64,000 nt of DNA from the NCBI RefSeq assembly GCF_963378095.1, contig NZ_OY726397.1, forward strand, positions 1,426,001 to 1,490,000. Reading direction: 5' to 3'. The notes under the pieces were generated by a model. That model did no database searches and was not told the DNA's origin. It saw nothing but the letters and a program-made list of their open reading frames with translations. Positions 25,398 to 35,921 of this stretch are shown here, one piece after another. Each line of letters starts with the position of its first letter. The first letter of the stretch is position 1. The stretch is from Mycolicibacterium sp. MU0053 (GTDB lineage Bacteria > Actinomycetota > Actinomycetes > Mycobacteriales > Mycobacteriaceae). The translations under genes and the position numbers were made by a program.

Positions 25398-26998
25398 CGC
25401 GGAAATGCCAGCTGGGTCGGTATCTCGTAACCGCGCAGCGTGACGGTGTCGCCGAAAGTCCATAGTGCCCGTTCGGTTTCGGTCGCGCCGCGGATGGTGT
25501 CCGAGGAGGCCAGCAGGTGGCCGGGGGTCGTTTTCGCCAGCTCGCACAGGCGGGCGGCCTCATTGACCGGGGCGCCGATGACGGTGTATTCGAAGCGGTC
25601 GTGGGCCCCCACATTTCCCGCGACGACCGTACCCGCCGCGACGCCGATGCCCGCCTGGATCTCGGGGACCTCCACGCGCAACCGGGCCGCGATGCCGCGC
25701 GCGGTGGCCAGCGCGGCGTCCTCGGGACTCTCGAGGTCATTCGGGGCGCCGAAGACCGCGAGGCACCCGTCGCCCTCGAACTTGTTGAGTAACCCGTCGT
25801 GCTCGTTCACCTCTTCGACGACCACGGTGAAGAACCGGTTCAGCAGGGTCACCACGTCCGCGGCGGCTCGCGTCGTGACCAGCGTGGTGGAGCCGGTGAT
25901 GTCGACGAAAAGCACGGCGGCATGGCGCTCTTCGCCGCTGGGGTTGATTCCCCTGGATTCGGCGGCGCGCGCGACCGCGTGCCCCACATGCCGGCCGAAC
26001 AGATCGCGTACGCGTTCCCGCTCCCGCAGGCCCGTGACCATCGAGTTGAAGCCGCGTTGCAACTGACCGAGCTCGGTGCCGTCGAACACCACGAGGTTGG
26101 TGTCCAGGTTGCCCTCTTCCACCCGTCGGAGCGCGGCCCGGACCACCCGGATCGGCGTGGCGGTGATCCAGGCTGCCACCCACATCAGGCTGAATCCGAA
26201 GACCAGGGTCGCCGCCGAGGAAATGAGCACCGCGACTGCGAACTGGGTCTGGGTGAGATTGCGCAACAGCAGGACGAACAACGCGATGAGTCCGATGCCG
26301 ACCACCGGAACCCCGGCGCCGACCATCCACACCGTCATGATGCGGCCCATGATTCCGGGCGCCAGCCGCCGGGGTGGGTCACCGGCCTCGAGAGCCTGCG
26401 CCGCCACCGGTCGCAGCGCGAACTCGGTGAACAGGTAGGCAAACGTCGCGACCATGACACCGCAGATTCCGACCGCGATGAGGAACCTCGGGATAAACAG
26501 GGGGTCGTAGATCCCGTAGAGCACGGCCAGGATGACGGTGCCCAGTCCCCACAGGATGAGATGGGCGATCGCCACCCGCCACGGCGCCACGAACGTCTGG
26601 CGCAGGTTGTCCTTGGTGGGGGCGTCGTCCTCGATGGCCCAGCGCAGGGCGTTGACCGTGCTGTGGGTGATCCACACCGTGCCGATGCCCAACGCCACTG
26701 TGAGATAGGCGGGCGCCACCCCGTAGGTCAGCCAGCCCGGGGCGTCGTCGAACACGCTGGGATCCGGAAAGGCCACGGTGACCAGCACGATCGAGACGAT
26801 CATGCCGACCAGATTGGTGACCAGAATGAACACCGTGAGGATCAGCTGGATCCGGATACGCCGCCGCTTCGGACCCTCGGCCACGTCGCCGAGCAGCCAG
26901 GACCCGTAGGAGGACGTCTCCGGCAGTCGGCCACTGGTTTGCGTCAGGCGCTCCAGGAAGCGGCCCAGTCGCTGCGCCAGCGTCGCGTTGGCTTTCAT
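25394..26998 (-). CDS. Membrane adenylate cyclase with HAMP domain (Rv1318c-Rv1320c type)
   Basis: 534 residues, ATG at 26998. Six hydrophobic helices lie in about 48-280, a HAMP linker at about 280-335 and a class III cyclase domain at about 355-530. Metal-binding Asp366 (FVDITGST) and Asp410 (NKFEGDG) are present, as are Lys406, Asn479 and Arg483. At the position that often holds a purine-selecting Asp there is Ala476 ([12 protein letters not shown]). It should make cAMP in response to a membrane or HAMP signal. It occupies the place of the Rv1318c-Rv1320c cluster in M. tuberculosis, next to nucS, but only one copy is here; a relative lies at 59415-60959. Confidence 0.93.
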   Translation of the reverse strand: MKANATLAQRLGRFLERLTQTSGRLPETSSYGSWLLGDVAEGPKRRRIRIQLILTVFILVTNLVGMIVSIVLVTVAFPDPSVFDDAPGWLTYGVAPAYLTVALGIGTVWITHSTVNALRWAIEDDAPTKDNLRQTFVAPWRVAIAHLILWGLGTVILAVLYGIYDPLFIPRFLIAVGICGVMVATFAYLFTEFALRPVAAQALEAGDPPRRLAPGIMGRIMTVWMVGAGVPVVGIGLIALFVLLLRNLTQTQFAVAVLISSAATLVFGFSLMWVAAWITATPIRVVRAALRRVEEGNLDTNLVVFDGTELGQLQRGFNSMVTGLRERERVRDLFGRHVGHAVARAAESRGINPSGEERHAAVLFVDITGSTTLVTTRAAADVVTLLNRFFTVVVEEVNEHDGLLNKFEGDGCLAVFGAPNDLESPEDAALATARGIAARLRVEVPEIQAGIGVAAGTVVAGNVGAHDRFEYTVIGAPVNEAARLCELAKTTPGHLLASSDTIRGATETERALWTFGDTVTLRGYEIPTQLAFPR

Positions 26999-27100
26999 CG
27001 GTCTCAGAGCGTAGTCGGTGGAGGCCGCTTCGCCGGCGATGTAGTCGGTTCGGGTTGTGGCGATGCGGCGACGGCCGCGGCTACCCCTAAGGTTGACCGG

Positions 27101-27772
27101 GTGCGTCTCGTGATCGCCCAGTGCACGGTCGACTATGTCGGCCGACTCACCGCCCATCTGCCCTCGGCGCGTCGGCTGCTGTTGATCAAGGCCGACGGTT
27201 CGGTCAGCGTGCACGCCGACGATCGCGCCTACAAGCCGCTGAACTGGATGTCTCCGCCCTGTTGGATCACCGAGAACACCGACGGCCCGCTGCCGTTGTG
27301 GGTGGTGGAGAACAAGGCCGGTGAACAGCTGCGCATCACGATCGAGGAGATCGACCACGACACCGAGCACGAACTCGGCATCGACCCGGGTCTGGTCAAG
27401 GACGGCGTCGAGGCGCATCTGCAGGCCCTGCTGGCCGAACACGTCGAGTTGCTCGGAGTGGGTTACTCGCTGGTGCGCCGCGAGTACATGACCGCGATCG
27501 GCCCGGTGGATCTGCTCTGCCGCGACGAGCAGGGCAAAACGGTGGCGGTCGAAATCAAGCGGCGCGGGGAGATCGACGGCGTCGAGCAGCTGACGCGATA
27601 TCTGGACCTGCTCAACCGGGACAGTTTGATTGCCCCCGTCAGTGGCGTCTTCGCGGCCCAGCAGATCAAACCGCAGGCCCGAACCTTGGCCATGGATCGC
27701 GGAATCCGATGCGTGACACTGGATTACGACAAGATGCGGGGTCTCGACAGCGACGAGTTCCGGCTGTTCTGA
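27101..27772 (+). CDS. nucS: NucS/EndoMS mismatch-specific endonuclease
   Basis: 223 residues from GTG at 27101. The N-terminal part ([36 protein letters not shown]) is the DNA-binding domain. The C-terminal RecB-like nuclease domain carries [20 protein letters not shown], giving the Asp/Glu/Lys active-site set. The protein ends DSDEFRLF, the kind of tail that contacts the beta clamp. NucS cleaves mismatches and replaces MutS/MutL in mycobacteria. Position and neighbours match Rv1321 in M. tuberculosis. The next gene overlaps its stop (TGATG). Confidence 0.95.
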   Translation: MRLVIAQCTVDYVGRLTAHLPSARRLLLIKADGSVSVHADDRAYKPLNWMSPPCWITENTDGPLPLWVVENKAGEQLRITIEEIDHDTEHELGIDPGLVKDGVEAHLQALLAEHVELLGVGYSLVRREYMTAIGPVDLLCRDEQGKTVAVEIKRRGEIDGVEQLTRYLDLLNRDSLIAPVSGVFAAQQIKPQARTLAMDRGIRCVTLDYDKMRGLDSDEFRLF

Positions 27773-28077
27773 TGGCCAGGAACCGGCGCTCCGGTAAGCG
27801 GCAGGGGCCGCCTCGGCCGCTGGGGATGTCGTTGTCTCAGCAACGAGTCGAGCAGGGCGCCGACGGCTACGACTATCTGGTCCGTCATGTGGTGGCCGCC
27901 CGGGCCACCAAGACCTACCGCTGTCCGGGATGCGACCAGGAAGTTCGTCCCGGCGTCGCGCACGTCGTGGTGTGGCCCGCGGACCTGGGCGAGACCGCCG
28001 TCGAGGACCGACGGCACTGGCACACGCCGTGCTGGACGCACCGCGCCAATCGAGGGCCGACTAGAAAGTGGAGCTGA
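27772..28077 (+). CDS. Small conserved protein downstream of nucS (Rv1322-like)
   Basis: 101 residues, ATG at 27772 sharing one base with the nucS stop, so translation is coupled. The N-terminus is basic ([16 protein letters not shown]). The middle contains YRCPGCDQEVRPGVAHVVVW and, later, RRHWHTPCWTHR. The two pairs, CPGC plus the HxHxxCW-like segment, suggest a small zinc-binding or nucleic-acid-binding module. It corresponds in place and length to Rv1322. The molecular function is unknown. Coupling to nucS makes an accessory role in repair reasonable but unproven. Confidence 0.88.
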   Translation: MARNRRSGKRQGPPRPLGMSLSQQRVEQGADGYDYLVRHVVAARATKTYRCPGCDQEVRPGVAHVVVWPADLGETAVEDRRHWHTPCWTHRANRGPTRKWS

Positions 28078-28086
28078 ACCGTCCGG

Positions 28087-28209
28087 TGATCCGTCCGGTT
28101 CGACGAGCGGTGTAGTTCCGCGAGGGAGAGGCCGGACGGCAACTGATCCGTCCGGTTCGACGAGCGGTGTAGTTCCGCGAGGGAGAGGCCGGGCGGCAAC
28201 TGATCCGTC
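28087..28209. repeat. 57-bp direct tandem repeat, two full copies plus a 9-base partial
   Basis: Copies at 28087-28143 and 28144-28200 are 57 bases each and differ at a single position (A at 28136, G at 28193). The first 9 bases of a third copy follow at 28201-28209 and run into the stop codon of the epimerase gene. The repeat lies between two converging stops and is a multiple of three, so on the minus strand it could encode a 19-residue repeat (QLPxGLSLAELHRSSNRTD) in a frame other than that of the epimerase. Size, intergenic location and overlap with a stop codon resemble mycobacterial MIRU/VNTR elements, but I cannot confirm the family. Confidence 0.9.
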
Positions 28210-28681
28210 AGTGCGCGTTGGCGGCCGGCTCGACCAGTTCGATCAGCACGCCGCCGCCATCCTTGGGGTGGATGAAGTTGATCCGGGAATCCGAGGTGCC
28301 GCGCTTGGGCGCGTCGTAGAGCAGTCGCACGCCCTGGTCCCGCAGGCGCTCCGACAAGGCGTCGATGTCGCTGGTCCGGTAGGCCAACTGCTGCAGGCCG
28401 GGGCCGCGCTTGTCCAGGAACTTCGCAATGGTCGAGGTCTCGTCGATCGGGGCCATCAGCTGGAGCTGGGCGCTGCCGACCGGGGCACCGCGCACGCTCA
28501 GCATGGCCTCGACGATGCCCTGCTCCTCGTTGACCTCTTCGTGCAGCACGATCATGCCGAGGTGGTCGTGATACCACTTCTTGGCGACCTCGAGATCCGG
28601 CACGGCGATACCGACATGATCAACTCCCGTCACCAGCGCGCTGGCGAGGACGGGACGGGTATCAGCCTGGTCGGTCGTCAT
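28208..28681 (-). CDS. Methylmalonyl-CoA epimerase
   Basis: 157 residues, ATG at 28681. It shows the vicinal-oxygen-chelate fold with paired modules: VTGVDHVGIAVPDLEVAKKW, LHEEVNEEQGIVEAML, LQQLAYRTSDIDALSERL and INFIHPKDGGGVLIELVEP. The metal-binding His and Glu residues of the family are visible in DHVGIAV, QLAYR-type and IELVEP strands. It interconverts R- and S-methylmalonyl-CoA, linking propionate and branched-chain breakdown to succinyl-CoA. It is divergent from fadA4 by 85 bases and corresponds to Rv1322A. Its stop lies at the edge of the 57-bp repeat array. Confidence 0.93.
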   Translation of the reverse strand: MTTDQADTRPVLASALVTGVDHVGIAVPDLEVAKKWYHDHLGMIVLHEEVNEEQGIVEAMLSVRGAPVGSAQLQLMAPIDETSTIAKFLDKRGPGLQQLAYRTSDIDALSERLRDQGVRLLYDAPKRGTSDSRINFIHPKDGGGVLIELVEPAANAH

Positions 28682-28766
28682 AACGTAACGGTAACCTAGT
28701 GACGACAATTGCGCCTATGCGCCAGGTCACAGCGACCTGGGCGCACCCCTTGCCTTGGAGGTAGTC

Positions 28767-29948
28767 ATGACGACGTCTGTAATCGTTGCCGGAGCCCGCA
28801 CGCCGATCGGCAAGCTCTCCGGAGCGCTGAAGGACTTCTCGGGCTCCGACCTCGGCGCCATCGCGATCAAGGGTGCGCTGGAGAAGGCCGGCGTCGAGCC
28901 CTCGGCCGTGCAGTACGTGATCATGGGTCAGGTGCTCACCGCGGGTGCCGGCCAGATGCCCGCGCGCCAGTCCGCCGTCGGCGCGGGCATCCCGTGGGAT
29001 GTGCCGGCGCTCTCGATCAACAAGATGTGTCTGTCCGGCATCAACGCCATCGCCATGGCCGACCAGCTGATCCGCGCCGGCGAGTTCGACGTGGTGGTCG
29101 CGGGCGGCCAGGAGTCCATGACCCAGGCGCCGCACCTGCTGCTCGACTCGCGCGCCGGCTACAAGTACGGCGACGTCGTGGTCAAGGACCACCTGGCCTA
29201 CGACGGACTGCACGATGTGTTCACCGATCAGCCGATGGGGGCACTGACCGAGCAACGCAACGACGCCGACCAGTTCACCCGCGCTGAGCAGGACGAATAC
29301 GCGGCCCAGAGCCACCAGAAGGCGGCCGCTGCGTGGAAGGACGGGGTGTTTGCCGACGAGGTGGTGTCGGTGCAGATTCCGCAGCGCAAGGGCGATCCGA
29401 TCGAGTTCAGCGAGGATGAGGGCATCCGCGGCAACACCACCGCGGAGTCGCTCAGCGGCCTGCGGCCAGCCTTCCGCAAGGACGGCACCATCACCGCGGG
29501 CTCGGCGTCGCAGATCTCCGACGGTGCCTGTGCGGTGGTCGTGATGAGCAAGGCCAAGGCGACCGAGCTGGGCCTGGACTGGCTGTGCGAGATCGGTGCC
29601 CACGGCGTCGTCGCCGGCCCGGACTCCACCCTGCAGTCGCAGCCGGCCAATGCCATCAAGAAGGCCATCGCCCGCGAGGGGATCGGCGTCGACCAGCTGG
29701 ACGTGATCGAGATCAACGAGGCGTTCTCGGCGGTCTCGCTGGCCTCGACCAAGGAACTCGGCGTCGACCCGGAGAAGGTGAACGTCAACGGCGGTGCGAT
29801 CGCCGTCGGGCACCCGATTGGGATGTCCGGCGCTCGGATCGCGCTGCACGTCGCACTCGAGCTCAAGCGGCGCGGCGCCGGGTACGGCGTTGCCGCGCTG
29901 TGCGGTGCCGGCGGCCAGGGTGACGCGTTGGTGCTGCGGGCCGGCTGA
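28767..29948 (+). CDS. fadA4: Acetyl-CoA acetyltransferase (thiolase)
   Basis: 393 residues, ATG at 28767 preceded by TTGGAGG. The complete thiolase active site is present: nucleophile Cys88 in [10 protein letters not shown], His349 in AIAVGHPIG and Cys379 in LCGAGGQG. It condenses or cleaves acetoacetyl-CoA and related thioesters, either finishing beta-oxidation or starting mevalonate/polyhydroxyalkanoate-type reactions. The gene corresponds in order to Rv1323 (fadA4). It is divergent from the methylmalonyl-CoA epimerase gene, which fits coordinated use of acyl-CoA breakdown products. Confidence 0.95.
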   Translation: MTTSVIVAGARTPIGKLSGALKDFSGSDLGAIAIKGALEKAGVEPSAVQYVIMGQVLTAGAGQMPARQSAVGAGIPWDVPALSINKMCLSGINAIAMADQLIRAGEFDVVVAGGQESMTQAPHLLLDSRAGYKYGDVVVKDHLAYDGLHDVFTDQPMGALTEQRNDADQFTRAEQDEYAAQSHQKAAAAWKDGVFADEVVSVQIPQRKGDPIEFSEDEGIRGNTTAESLSGLRPAFRKDGTITAGSASQISDGACAVVVMSKAKATELGLDWLCEIGAHGVVAGPDSTLQSQPANAIKKAIAREGIGVDQLDVIEINEAFSAVSLASTKELGVDPEKVNVNGGAIAVGHPIGMSGARIALHVALELKRRGAGYGVAALCGAGGQGDALVLRAG

Positions 29949-29988
29949 CAACTACACGCAGTAGTAGCTGGGCTCCGCATTGGGCACA

Positions 29989-30396
29989 ATGTCTGGTGTG
30001 AACTCTGCGACGACTGGCAATTTTGATCTCCGGACGACGGCCGGACGGTTTCGGTTGGTGGCGCTGGCCGAGGCCGTCAGCTGGGTAGGGCTGCTGCTCG
30101 GGATGTACTTCAAGTACCTGGGTACGCCTCGTACCGAACTCGGGGTCAAGATCTTCGGACCCGCGCACGGGGCGGTCTTCGTCGCGTTCCTGGCCGCGGC
30201 GGTGCTGGCCGGTTTCGCCTTCAAGTGGTCGCCGGTGACCTGGTTGCTGGCGTTGCTGGCGAGCATCCTGCCGCTGGCCACTGTGATTTTTGTCATATGG
30301 GCCGATCGCACGGGAAAGCTGGGGGAGGTCCAGCACGCGCCGGGGGGTTCCACATTCGGGACGGCGACAGCCCGACCGGCATCCGAGACGGCGTGA
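29989..30396 (+). CDS. DUF3817-family membrane protein
   Basis: 135 residues from ATG at 29989; TTG at 29980 and GTG at 29998 are alternatives and no ribosome-binding site decides. Three hydrophobic helices are visible, with the family hallmarks RFRLVALAEAVSWVGLLLGM, FGPAHGAVFVAFLAA and TWLLALLASILPLATVIFVI. The DUF3817 family is common in actinobacteria and has no established function. The thioredoxin-like gene follows after 13 bases, so they probably share a transcript. A second DUF3817 gene is at 53780-54145. Confidence 0.85.
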   Translation: MSGVNSATTGNFDLRTTAGRFRLVALAEAVSWVGLLLGMYFKYLGTPRTELGVKIFGPAHGAVFVAFLAAAVLAGFAFKWSPVTWLLALLASILPLATVIFVIWADRTGKLGEVQHAPGGSTFGTATARPASETA

Positions 30397-30409
30397 CAGA
30401 CTTGTCGGC

Positions 30410-31321
30410 GTGACACGCCCAGATCCCTCCCGACTTGCGGCGGCGGCCTCTATGGCCGGTGCCGTCGACCTCTCCGCTCTGAAGCGCCCGGCAGGTCCGG
30501 CAGCCGCGGCTGGTGCCGCGGAGCTGAACATCCCGGGCGCCGTCGAAATCACCGAAGCCAACTTCGAGGCCGAGGCGCTGATCCGCTCGGGCGAGGTGCC
30601 CGTGGTGGTGGTCCTCTGGACGCCTCGCAGCGAGGCTTCGGTGCAACTCGCCGAGACCCTCGGGGCGTTGGCCGACCAGGACAACGGCAAGTGGGTCGTG
30701 GCGACGGTCAATGTCGACACCACGCCCCGGGTGGCGCAGGCCTTCGGCGTGCAGAAGATCCCGACTGTCGTCGCGCTGGCCGCGGGTCAGCCGTTGTCGA
30801 ACTTCGAGGGCATGCAGCCGCCCGAGCAGTTGCGCCTGTGGGTCGACTCGTTGCTCGACGCCACCGCGGGCAAGTTGTCCGGCGGCGCCGGAGCCGAGGA
30901 GGCCGAACAGGTCGATCCCGCGGTGGCAGCCGCGCGCGAACATCTCGACGCGGGGAACCTCGAGGAGGCCAAGGCCGCCTACGAAGCGATCCTCGCCAAC
31001 GAGCCCGGTAACACCGAAGCGGCCGGCGCCGTGCGGCAGGTCGGCTTCCTGATCCGCGCCAGCGGCCAGCAGCCCGACGCGATCGCGGTGGCCGACGCTG
31101 ACCCGTCCAACATCGAGGCCGCCTTCGCGGCCGCCGATGTCCAGGTACTCAATCAGGACGTCAGCGGGGCGTTCGACCGCCTGATCGCGTTGGTCAAGCG
31201 CACCGCCGGCGACGAACGCGGCACCGTCCGCGCACGGCTGGTGGAGCTCTTCGAGTTGTTCGACCCCGCGGACCCCGAGGTGATCGCCGGCCGGCGCAAC
31301 CTGGCCAACGCGCTGTTCTGA
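30410..31321 (+). CDS. Thioredoxin-fold/TPR protein without a CxxC motif (CnoX-like, Rv1324-like)
   Basis: 303 residues from GTG at 30410. The thioredoxin-like domain covers about 45-150, with VVVVLWTPRSEASVQLAETL where an active thioredoxin would have WCGPC, so it cannot perform CxxC redox chemistry. The conserved cis-Pro loop is KIPTVVALAAGQ. The C-terminal half is helical with TPR-like repeats (AAREHLDAGNLEEAKAAYEA, DVSGAFDRLIAL). This layout matches CnoX/YbbN-type chaperedoxins, which bind unfolding proteins. It corresponds to Rv1324. Confidence 0.9.
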   Translation: MTRPDPSRLAAAASMAGAVDLSALKRPAGPAAAAGAAELNIPGAVEITEANFEAEALIRSGEVPVVVVLWTPRSEASVQLAETLGALADQDNGKWVVATVNVDTTPRVAQAFGVQKIPTVVALAAGQPLSNFEGMQPPEQLRLWVDSLLDATAGKLSGGAGAEEAEQVDPAVAAAREHLDAGNLEEAKAAYEAILANEPGNTEAAGAVRQVGFLIRASGQQPDAIAVADADPSNIEAAFAAADVQVLNQDVSGAFDRLIALVKRTAGDERGTVRARLVELFELFDPADPEVIAGRRNLANALF

Positions 31322-31398
31322 GCCAACCCGCAACCCGCCGAGATCGACGGTTTGCCGGAAAGTACTCGCACAAACCGGCCCAGTGGTGAGTTTGGGCG

Positions 31399-33609
31399 TT
31401 ACGGGGCGGCGGGGGCGAACCAGAGGGCGGAGTTGGCGGGCAGGACCAGGACCGCCGAGGCGGGGCGGCCGTGCCAGGGCTCGGCGGTGGCGTCCACACC
31501 GCCGAGGTTGCCCGCACCCGCCCCGTGATAGCTGGTGGCGTCGGTGTTGAGCACCTCGCGCCACCGCCCGGCGTGCGGCAGTCCCAGGCGGTAGCTGCCG
31601 TGCTCGGTGCCCGAGAAGTTGAACACGCAGGCCAACACGGATCCGTCGGCGCCGAACCGCAGGAAGCTCAGCACGTTGTTGCCCGAGTCGTTGGCATCGA
31701 TCCACGAGTAACCCTCGGGCTTGGTGTCCTGGCTCCACAACGACGGCGTGGCCTGGTAGATGCCGTTCATGTCGCGCACCAGCTGCTGGATACCGGTTGA
31801 GAAACTGTTCTCGTCGAGCTGGAACCAGTCCACGCCGCGTTCCTCGGACCACTCCGCGCGCTGGCCGAACTCCTGGCCCATGAACAGCAACTGCTTGCCC
31901 GGGTGCGCCCACTGGTAGGCCAGCAGACTGCGCAGCCCGGCCGCCTTGGCATGATCGTCGCCCGGCATCCTGGTCCACAGCGTGCCCTTGCCGTGCACCA
32001 CTTCGTCGTGGCTGATCGGCAGCACGTAGTTCTCGCTGAACGCGTAGAGCATCGAGAACGTCATCTCGTGATGGTGGTAGCTGCGATAAATCGGATCACG
32101 ACTGATGTAGTCCAGCGTGTCGTTCATCCAACCCATATTCCACTTCATCGAAAACCCAAGGCCGCCAAGGCTGGTCGGACGGGTGACACCGGGCCAGGAC
32201 GTGGACTCCTCGGCAATGGTGACGATCCCGGGGGCGGTCTTGTGCACCGTGGCGTTCATCTCCTGCAGGAACTGCACCGCCTCCAGGTTCTCCCGGCCGC
32301 CGTAGATGTTGGGCGTCCAGTCGCCATCCGGTCGCGAATAATCGAGGTACAGCATCGAGGCCACGGCGTCGACCCGCAGGCCGTCGATGTGGAACTCCTG
32401 CAGCCAGAACAACGCATTGGCCACCAGGAAGTTGCGCACCTCGGGACGTCCGAAGTCGAAAACGTAGGTGCCCCAGTCGAGTTGCTCGCCGCGGCGCGGG
32501 TCGGCGTGCTCATACAGCGGGGTGCCGTCAAAACGGCCGAGTGCCCAGGCGTCCTTGGGGAAGTGGGCCGGCACCCAGTCGACGAGGACGCCGATGCCGG
32601 CCTGGTGCAGCCGATCCACGAGATAGCGGAACTCGTCGGGCGAGCCGAACCGCGAGGTCGGCGCGTAGTACGAGGTGACCTGATACCCCCATGACCCGCC
32701 GAACGGGTGCTCGGCGACCGGCAACAGCTCGACATGGGTGAACCCCTGGTCCACCACGTATTCGGTGAGCTGATCCGCGAGCTCGCGATACGGCAGCCCC
32801 GGCCGCCAGGACCCGAGGTGTACCTCGATGGTGCTCATGGGCTCGAACACCGGATTGGTCGCCGCGCGCTTCGTGCACCAAGCATCGTCGGCCCAGCGGT
32901 AGTCGCTGACGAACACCCGCGAGGCGGTCTGCGGGGGGATCTCGGTGGCGAACGCCATGGGATCGGCGCGGTCAGACACGCTGCCGTCGGCCCCGTGAAT
33001 GCGGAATTTGTACAGCCCGTCGGCGGGAAAGCCGGGCCAGAACAGTTCCCAGACCCCCGTCGAACCGAGCACCCGCATGGGCGCCTCGGTGCCGTCCCAA
33101 TGATTGAAGTCACCGATGAGGCTCACGCCCTTGGCATTCGGCGCCCACACCGCAAACGACACGCCCGCGACGGTGCCGTCGGGGGTCTCGAACGAGCGCG
33201 GATGCGCGCCGAGGACTTCCCACAGCCGCTCGTGACGGCCCTCGGCGAACAGATGCAGATCGACCTCGCCGAGGGTGGGCAGGAACCGGTAGCCGTCGGC
33301 CACCGTCAGATCGATGACGCCGCCGTCGTGGGTCGGGTAGCCGATCTCCAACCGGTAGTCCATCAGGTCGACGAACGGCAGCGCGACGGCGAACAGGCCC
33401 GAGTCGATGGGCTGCAACGGGTACTGCCGACCACCGATGAGCGCGCTCACCCGGGTGGCGTGCGGCCGGTAGGCCCGGATGACGGTGTGATCGCCGAACT
33501 CGTGGGCGCCGAGGACCGAATGGGGGTCGTGGTGGGTCCCGTCGACCAGGCGATGCAGATCCGCGGGGTCCGGCGCCAGGTGCTTGCTCGCCACGTTGGT
33601 ACCGGTCAT
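31399..33609 (-). CDS. glgB: 1,4-alpha-glucan branching enzyme
   Basis: 736 residues, ATG at 33609. Two N-terminal beta domains (about 1-225) precede a GH13 barrel. The nucleophile is Asp414 in [10 protein letters not shown] and the acid is Glu467 in [32 protein letters not shown] is the typical CBM48 signature. It forms alpha-1,6 branches in glycogen and maltosyl-derived alpha-glucans. It lies downstream of glgE on the same strand with a 65-base gap, matching Rv1326c-Rv1327c, the pair at the heart of the GlgE maltose-1-phosphate pathway. GlgB branching provides new ends for GlgE. Confidence 0.97.
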   Translation of the reverse strand: MTGTNVASKHLAPDPADLHRLVDGTHHDPHSVLGAHEFGDHTVIRAYRPHATRVSALIGGRQYPLQPIDSGLFAVALPFVDLMDYRLEIGYPTHDGGVIDLTVADGYRFLPTLGEVDLHLFAEGRHERLWEVLGAHPRSFETPDGTVAGVSFAVWAPNAKGVSLIGDFNHWDGTEAPMRVLGSTGVWELFWPGFPADGLYKFRIHGADGSVSDRADPMAFATEIPPQTASRVFVSDYRWADDAWCTKRAATNPVFEPMSTIEVHLGSWRPGLPYRELADQLTEYVVDQGFTHVELLPVAEHPFGGSWGYQVTSYYAPTSRFGSPDEFRYLVDRLHQAGIGVLVDWVPAHFPKDAWALGRFDGTPLYEHADPRRGEQLDWGTYVFDFGRPEVRNFLVANALFWLQEFHIDGLRVDAVASMLYLDYSRPDGDWTPNIYGGRENLEAVQFLQEMNATVHKTAPGIVTIAEESTSWPGVTRPTSLGGLGFSMKWNMGWMNDTLDYISRDPIYRSYHHHEMTFSMLYAFSENYVLPISHDEVVHGKGTLWTRMPGDDHAKAAGLRSLLAYQWAHPGKQLLFMGQEFGQRAEWSEERGVDWFQLDENSFSTGIQQLVRDMNGIYQATPSLWSQDTKPEGYSWIDANDSGNNVLSFLRFGADGSVLACVFNFSGTEHGSYRLGLPHAGRWREVLNTDATSYHGAGAGNLGGVDATAEPWHGRPASAVLVLPANSALWFAPAAP

Positions 33610-33674
33610 CGGCCCTGTCCTCTCCGTGTCGTCGCCGGCGGTGGCTCCCGGCGCGACGCCTCCCGCGGCGCCCG

Positions 33675-35747
33675 TCACTCGCGACGCAGCAGCGTCCTGC
33701 GGGCTTCCGGGGAGAGCAGCGGCATGTTCACGACGTGCGCGACCGCCTTTGCCGGGTCGAGTCGAACGTAATTCGCCTGACCCCACTGATACTCCTCTCC
33801 GCTGATCTCATCGCGTACCCAGAACCGGTCGTAGGCCTGCATACCCAGCGCGCCCATGTCCAACCACAGCGTGCCGTCCTCGGGCCCGAACGGGTTGAGG
33901 GTCACCACCACGAGCACGCAGTCGCCGCTGATCGGGTCGAACTTGCTGTAGGCCAGCAGGGCGTCGTTCTCGATGTGATGGAACGTGATGTTGCGCACCT
34001 CCCGCAGCGCGGGATGCAATCGCCGGATCTCGTTCAGTTGGGTGATGAACGGCTCGAGCGAACGACCCTCGGCCAGCGCGCGCTCGAAATCGCGGGGGCG
34101 CAGTTCGTACTTCTCGGAGTCCAGGTACTCCTCGCTGCCCTCGCGCACGGGCTGGTTCTCGAAGAGTTCGAAACCGGAGTAGACACCCCACAGCGGACTC
34201 AGCGTCGAGGCCAGCACCGCCCGGATGGCGAACATCCCCGGGCCGCCGTGCTGCAGGCTCGCGTGCAGGATGTCCGGGGTGTTGACGAACAGGTTGGGGC
34301 GCGCCACGTCGGCAAACTGCGCGATCTCGTTGCCGAACTCGGTGAGCTCCCACTTCGCGGTCCGCCAGGTGAAATAGCTGTAGGACTGGGTGAACCCCAG
34401 CTTGGCCAGCCCGTAGAGCCGGGCCGGGCGGGTGAACGCCTCCGACAGGAACAGCACATCGGGATCGATCCGCTTGGCCTCGGCGATCAGCCAGGCCCAG
34501 AAGTTCGGCGGCTTGGTGTGCGGATTGTCGACCCGGAAGATCTTGACCCCGTGGGCAATCCAATGGGCCACCACGCGCAGCACTTCGGCGTAGAGCCCGG
34601 CCGGGTCGTTGTCGAAGTTCAGCGGGTAGATGTCCTGGTACTTCTTCGGCGGGTTCTCCGCGTACGCGATGGTGCCGTCGGGCAACTCGGTGAACCACTG
34701 TCGGTGCTCGACGGCCCACGGATGATCCGGTGCGCACTGCAGCGCCAGGTCCAGGGCCACCTCCAGGCCGAGATCCCCGGCCGCGGAGACGAACTCGTCG
34801 AAGTCGTCGATGGTGCCGAGATCGGGGTGCACGGCATCGTGTCCACCCTCGTGGCTGCCGATCGCCCATGGCGAGCCGACATCACCGGGTGCTGCGGTCA
34901 CGGTGTTGTTGCGGCCCTTACGATGCACCTTGCCGATCGGATGGATGGGCGGCAGGTACACCACATCGAAGCCCATCCGGGCGATCCGGCCCAGCGCCTT
35001 GGTGGCGGTGGTGAACGTGCCGTGCACGGGCCGTCCGTCGGCGTCCCAGCCGCCCGTCGACCGGGGAAACATTTCGTACCAGGCCGCGAAGCGCGCGCCG
35101 GGTCGGTCCACCCACACGCCGAATTGTGCACCGCGGGTGACCAATTCGCGCAGCGGGTATTGCGCGAGCAACGCACTGACCTCGTCGGAAAGTGCGCGTG
35201 CGGCGCGCTCGGTGGGGTCGCCGGGCTCGCGCAGGGCGGCGGCGGCCTCGGCCAGCGGGGCGCGCAGCTGACGCGGCACGCCGGTTGCGGCGCGGTCCAG
35301 CAGTTGGGCGCCCACGAGCAGATCATTGGACAGCTCGGCCTCACCCTGCCCGGCTTCGAGCTTGGCGACCACGGCGTGGCGCCAGGTGGTCGTCGGATCG
35401 CCCCACCCGTCGACCCGGAACGTCCACAGGCCGACCTCGTCGGGGACGAACTGGCCGTGCACCACGTCGGGGTTGGGCCCGGCCGCCATCGGCAGCGCCT
35501 GTGGTTTGCGCCGGGGCCCGGCGGCGGTGGGACCCGTCCCGGCGCCCACGGCCGGGACCGGACCGGTCACCAGGGCCGGGTAGTTGGCCCCGTGGTAGCG
35601 GACCACCAGCGTTGCCGCGACCGCGTCGTGGCCTTCCCGCCACACCGTCGCGCTGACCGGGACCACCTCGCCGACCACCGCCTTGGCCGGGAATCTGCCA
35701 CCGGATACTGCGGGCGCGACATCGTCGATCTCGATGCGACCGGACAC
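33675..35747 (-). CDS. glgE: Alpha-1,4-glucan:maltose-1-phosphate maltosyltransferase
   Basis: 690 residues, ATG at 35747. GH13_3 enzyme with an N-terminal all-beta and helical part (about 1-205) and a barrel. The nucleophile is Asp407 in [17 protein letters not shown] and the acid is Glu436 in [10 protein letters not shown]. It transfers maltosyl units from maltose-1-phosphate to alpha-glucan. In mycobacteria this is the main route of intracellular glucan and capsule alpha-glucan synthesis, with trehalose as the source. It heads the glgE-glgB pair and is divergent from glgP across a 174-base interval, so synthesis and phosphorolysis may be controlled from one promoter region. Confidence 0.97.
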   Translation of the reverse strand: MSGRIEIDDVAPAVSGGRFPAKAVVGEVVPVSATVWREGHDAVAATLVVRYHGANYPALVTGPVPAVGAGTGPTAAGPRRKPQALPMAAGPNPDVVHGQFVPDEVGLWTFRVDGWGDPTTTWRHAVVAKLEAGQGEAELSNDLLVGAQLLDRAATGVPRQLRAPLAEAAAALREPGDPTERAARALSDEVSALLAQYPLRELVTRGAQFGVWVDRPGARFAAWYEMFPRSTGGWDADGRPVHGTFTTATKALGRIARMGFDVVYLPPIHPIGKVHRKGRNNTVTAAPGDVGSPWAIGSHEGGHDAVHPDLGTIDDFDEFVSAAGDLGLEVALDLALQCAPDHPWAVEHRQWFTELPDGTIAYAENPPKKYQDIYPLNFDNDPAGLYAEVLRVVAHWIAHGVKIFRVDNPHTKPPNFWAWLIAEAKRIDPDVLFLSEAFTRPARLYGLAKLGFTQSYSYFTWRTAKWELTEFGNEIAQFADVARPNLFVNTPDILHASLQHGGPGMFAIRAVLASTLSPLWGVYSGFELFENQPVREGSEEYLDSEKYELRPRDFERALAEGRSLEPFITQLNEIRRLHPALREVRNITFHHIENDALLAYSKFDPISGDCVLVVVTLNPFGPEDGTLWLDMGALGMQAYDRFWVRDEISGEEYQWGQANYVRLDPAKAVAHVVNMPLLSPEARRTLLRRE

Positions 35748-35921
35748 TCAAGCGCTCCTCAATGTGTAGGCGGCGACCGTCGGTTCTGCACTGTGCCTGT
35801 TGGTCTTGGTTTTAACCACTTCGCGCGTACTTCACACCGTAGTGGTCGCCGGGGGCGGTGGGGAGCTAAGCGCTCGCCGACGAAAGTGCAGGTCCCCGAA
35901 ATGTCAGTAAGGTATCGATGC

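Noticed and set aside
25799..27100. Long plus-strand frame continuous with nucS
   Set aside because: It is antisense to the adenylate cyclase; NucS family length and N-terminus fit a start at 27101.
28087..28209. Possible CRISPR array
   Set aside because: The copies are directly adjacent with no spacers, only two are present, and no cas gene is nearby.
33735..35921. An open frame of over 700 codons on the plus strand upstream of and in frame with glgP
   Set aside because: It is antisense to glgE, reads as Arg/Gly/Val-rich shadow sequence, and the conserved GlgP N-terminus begins only at 35922.
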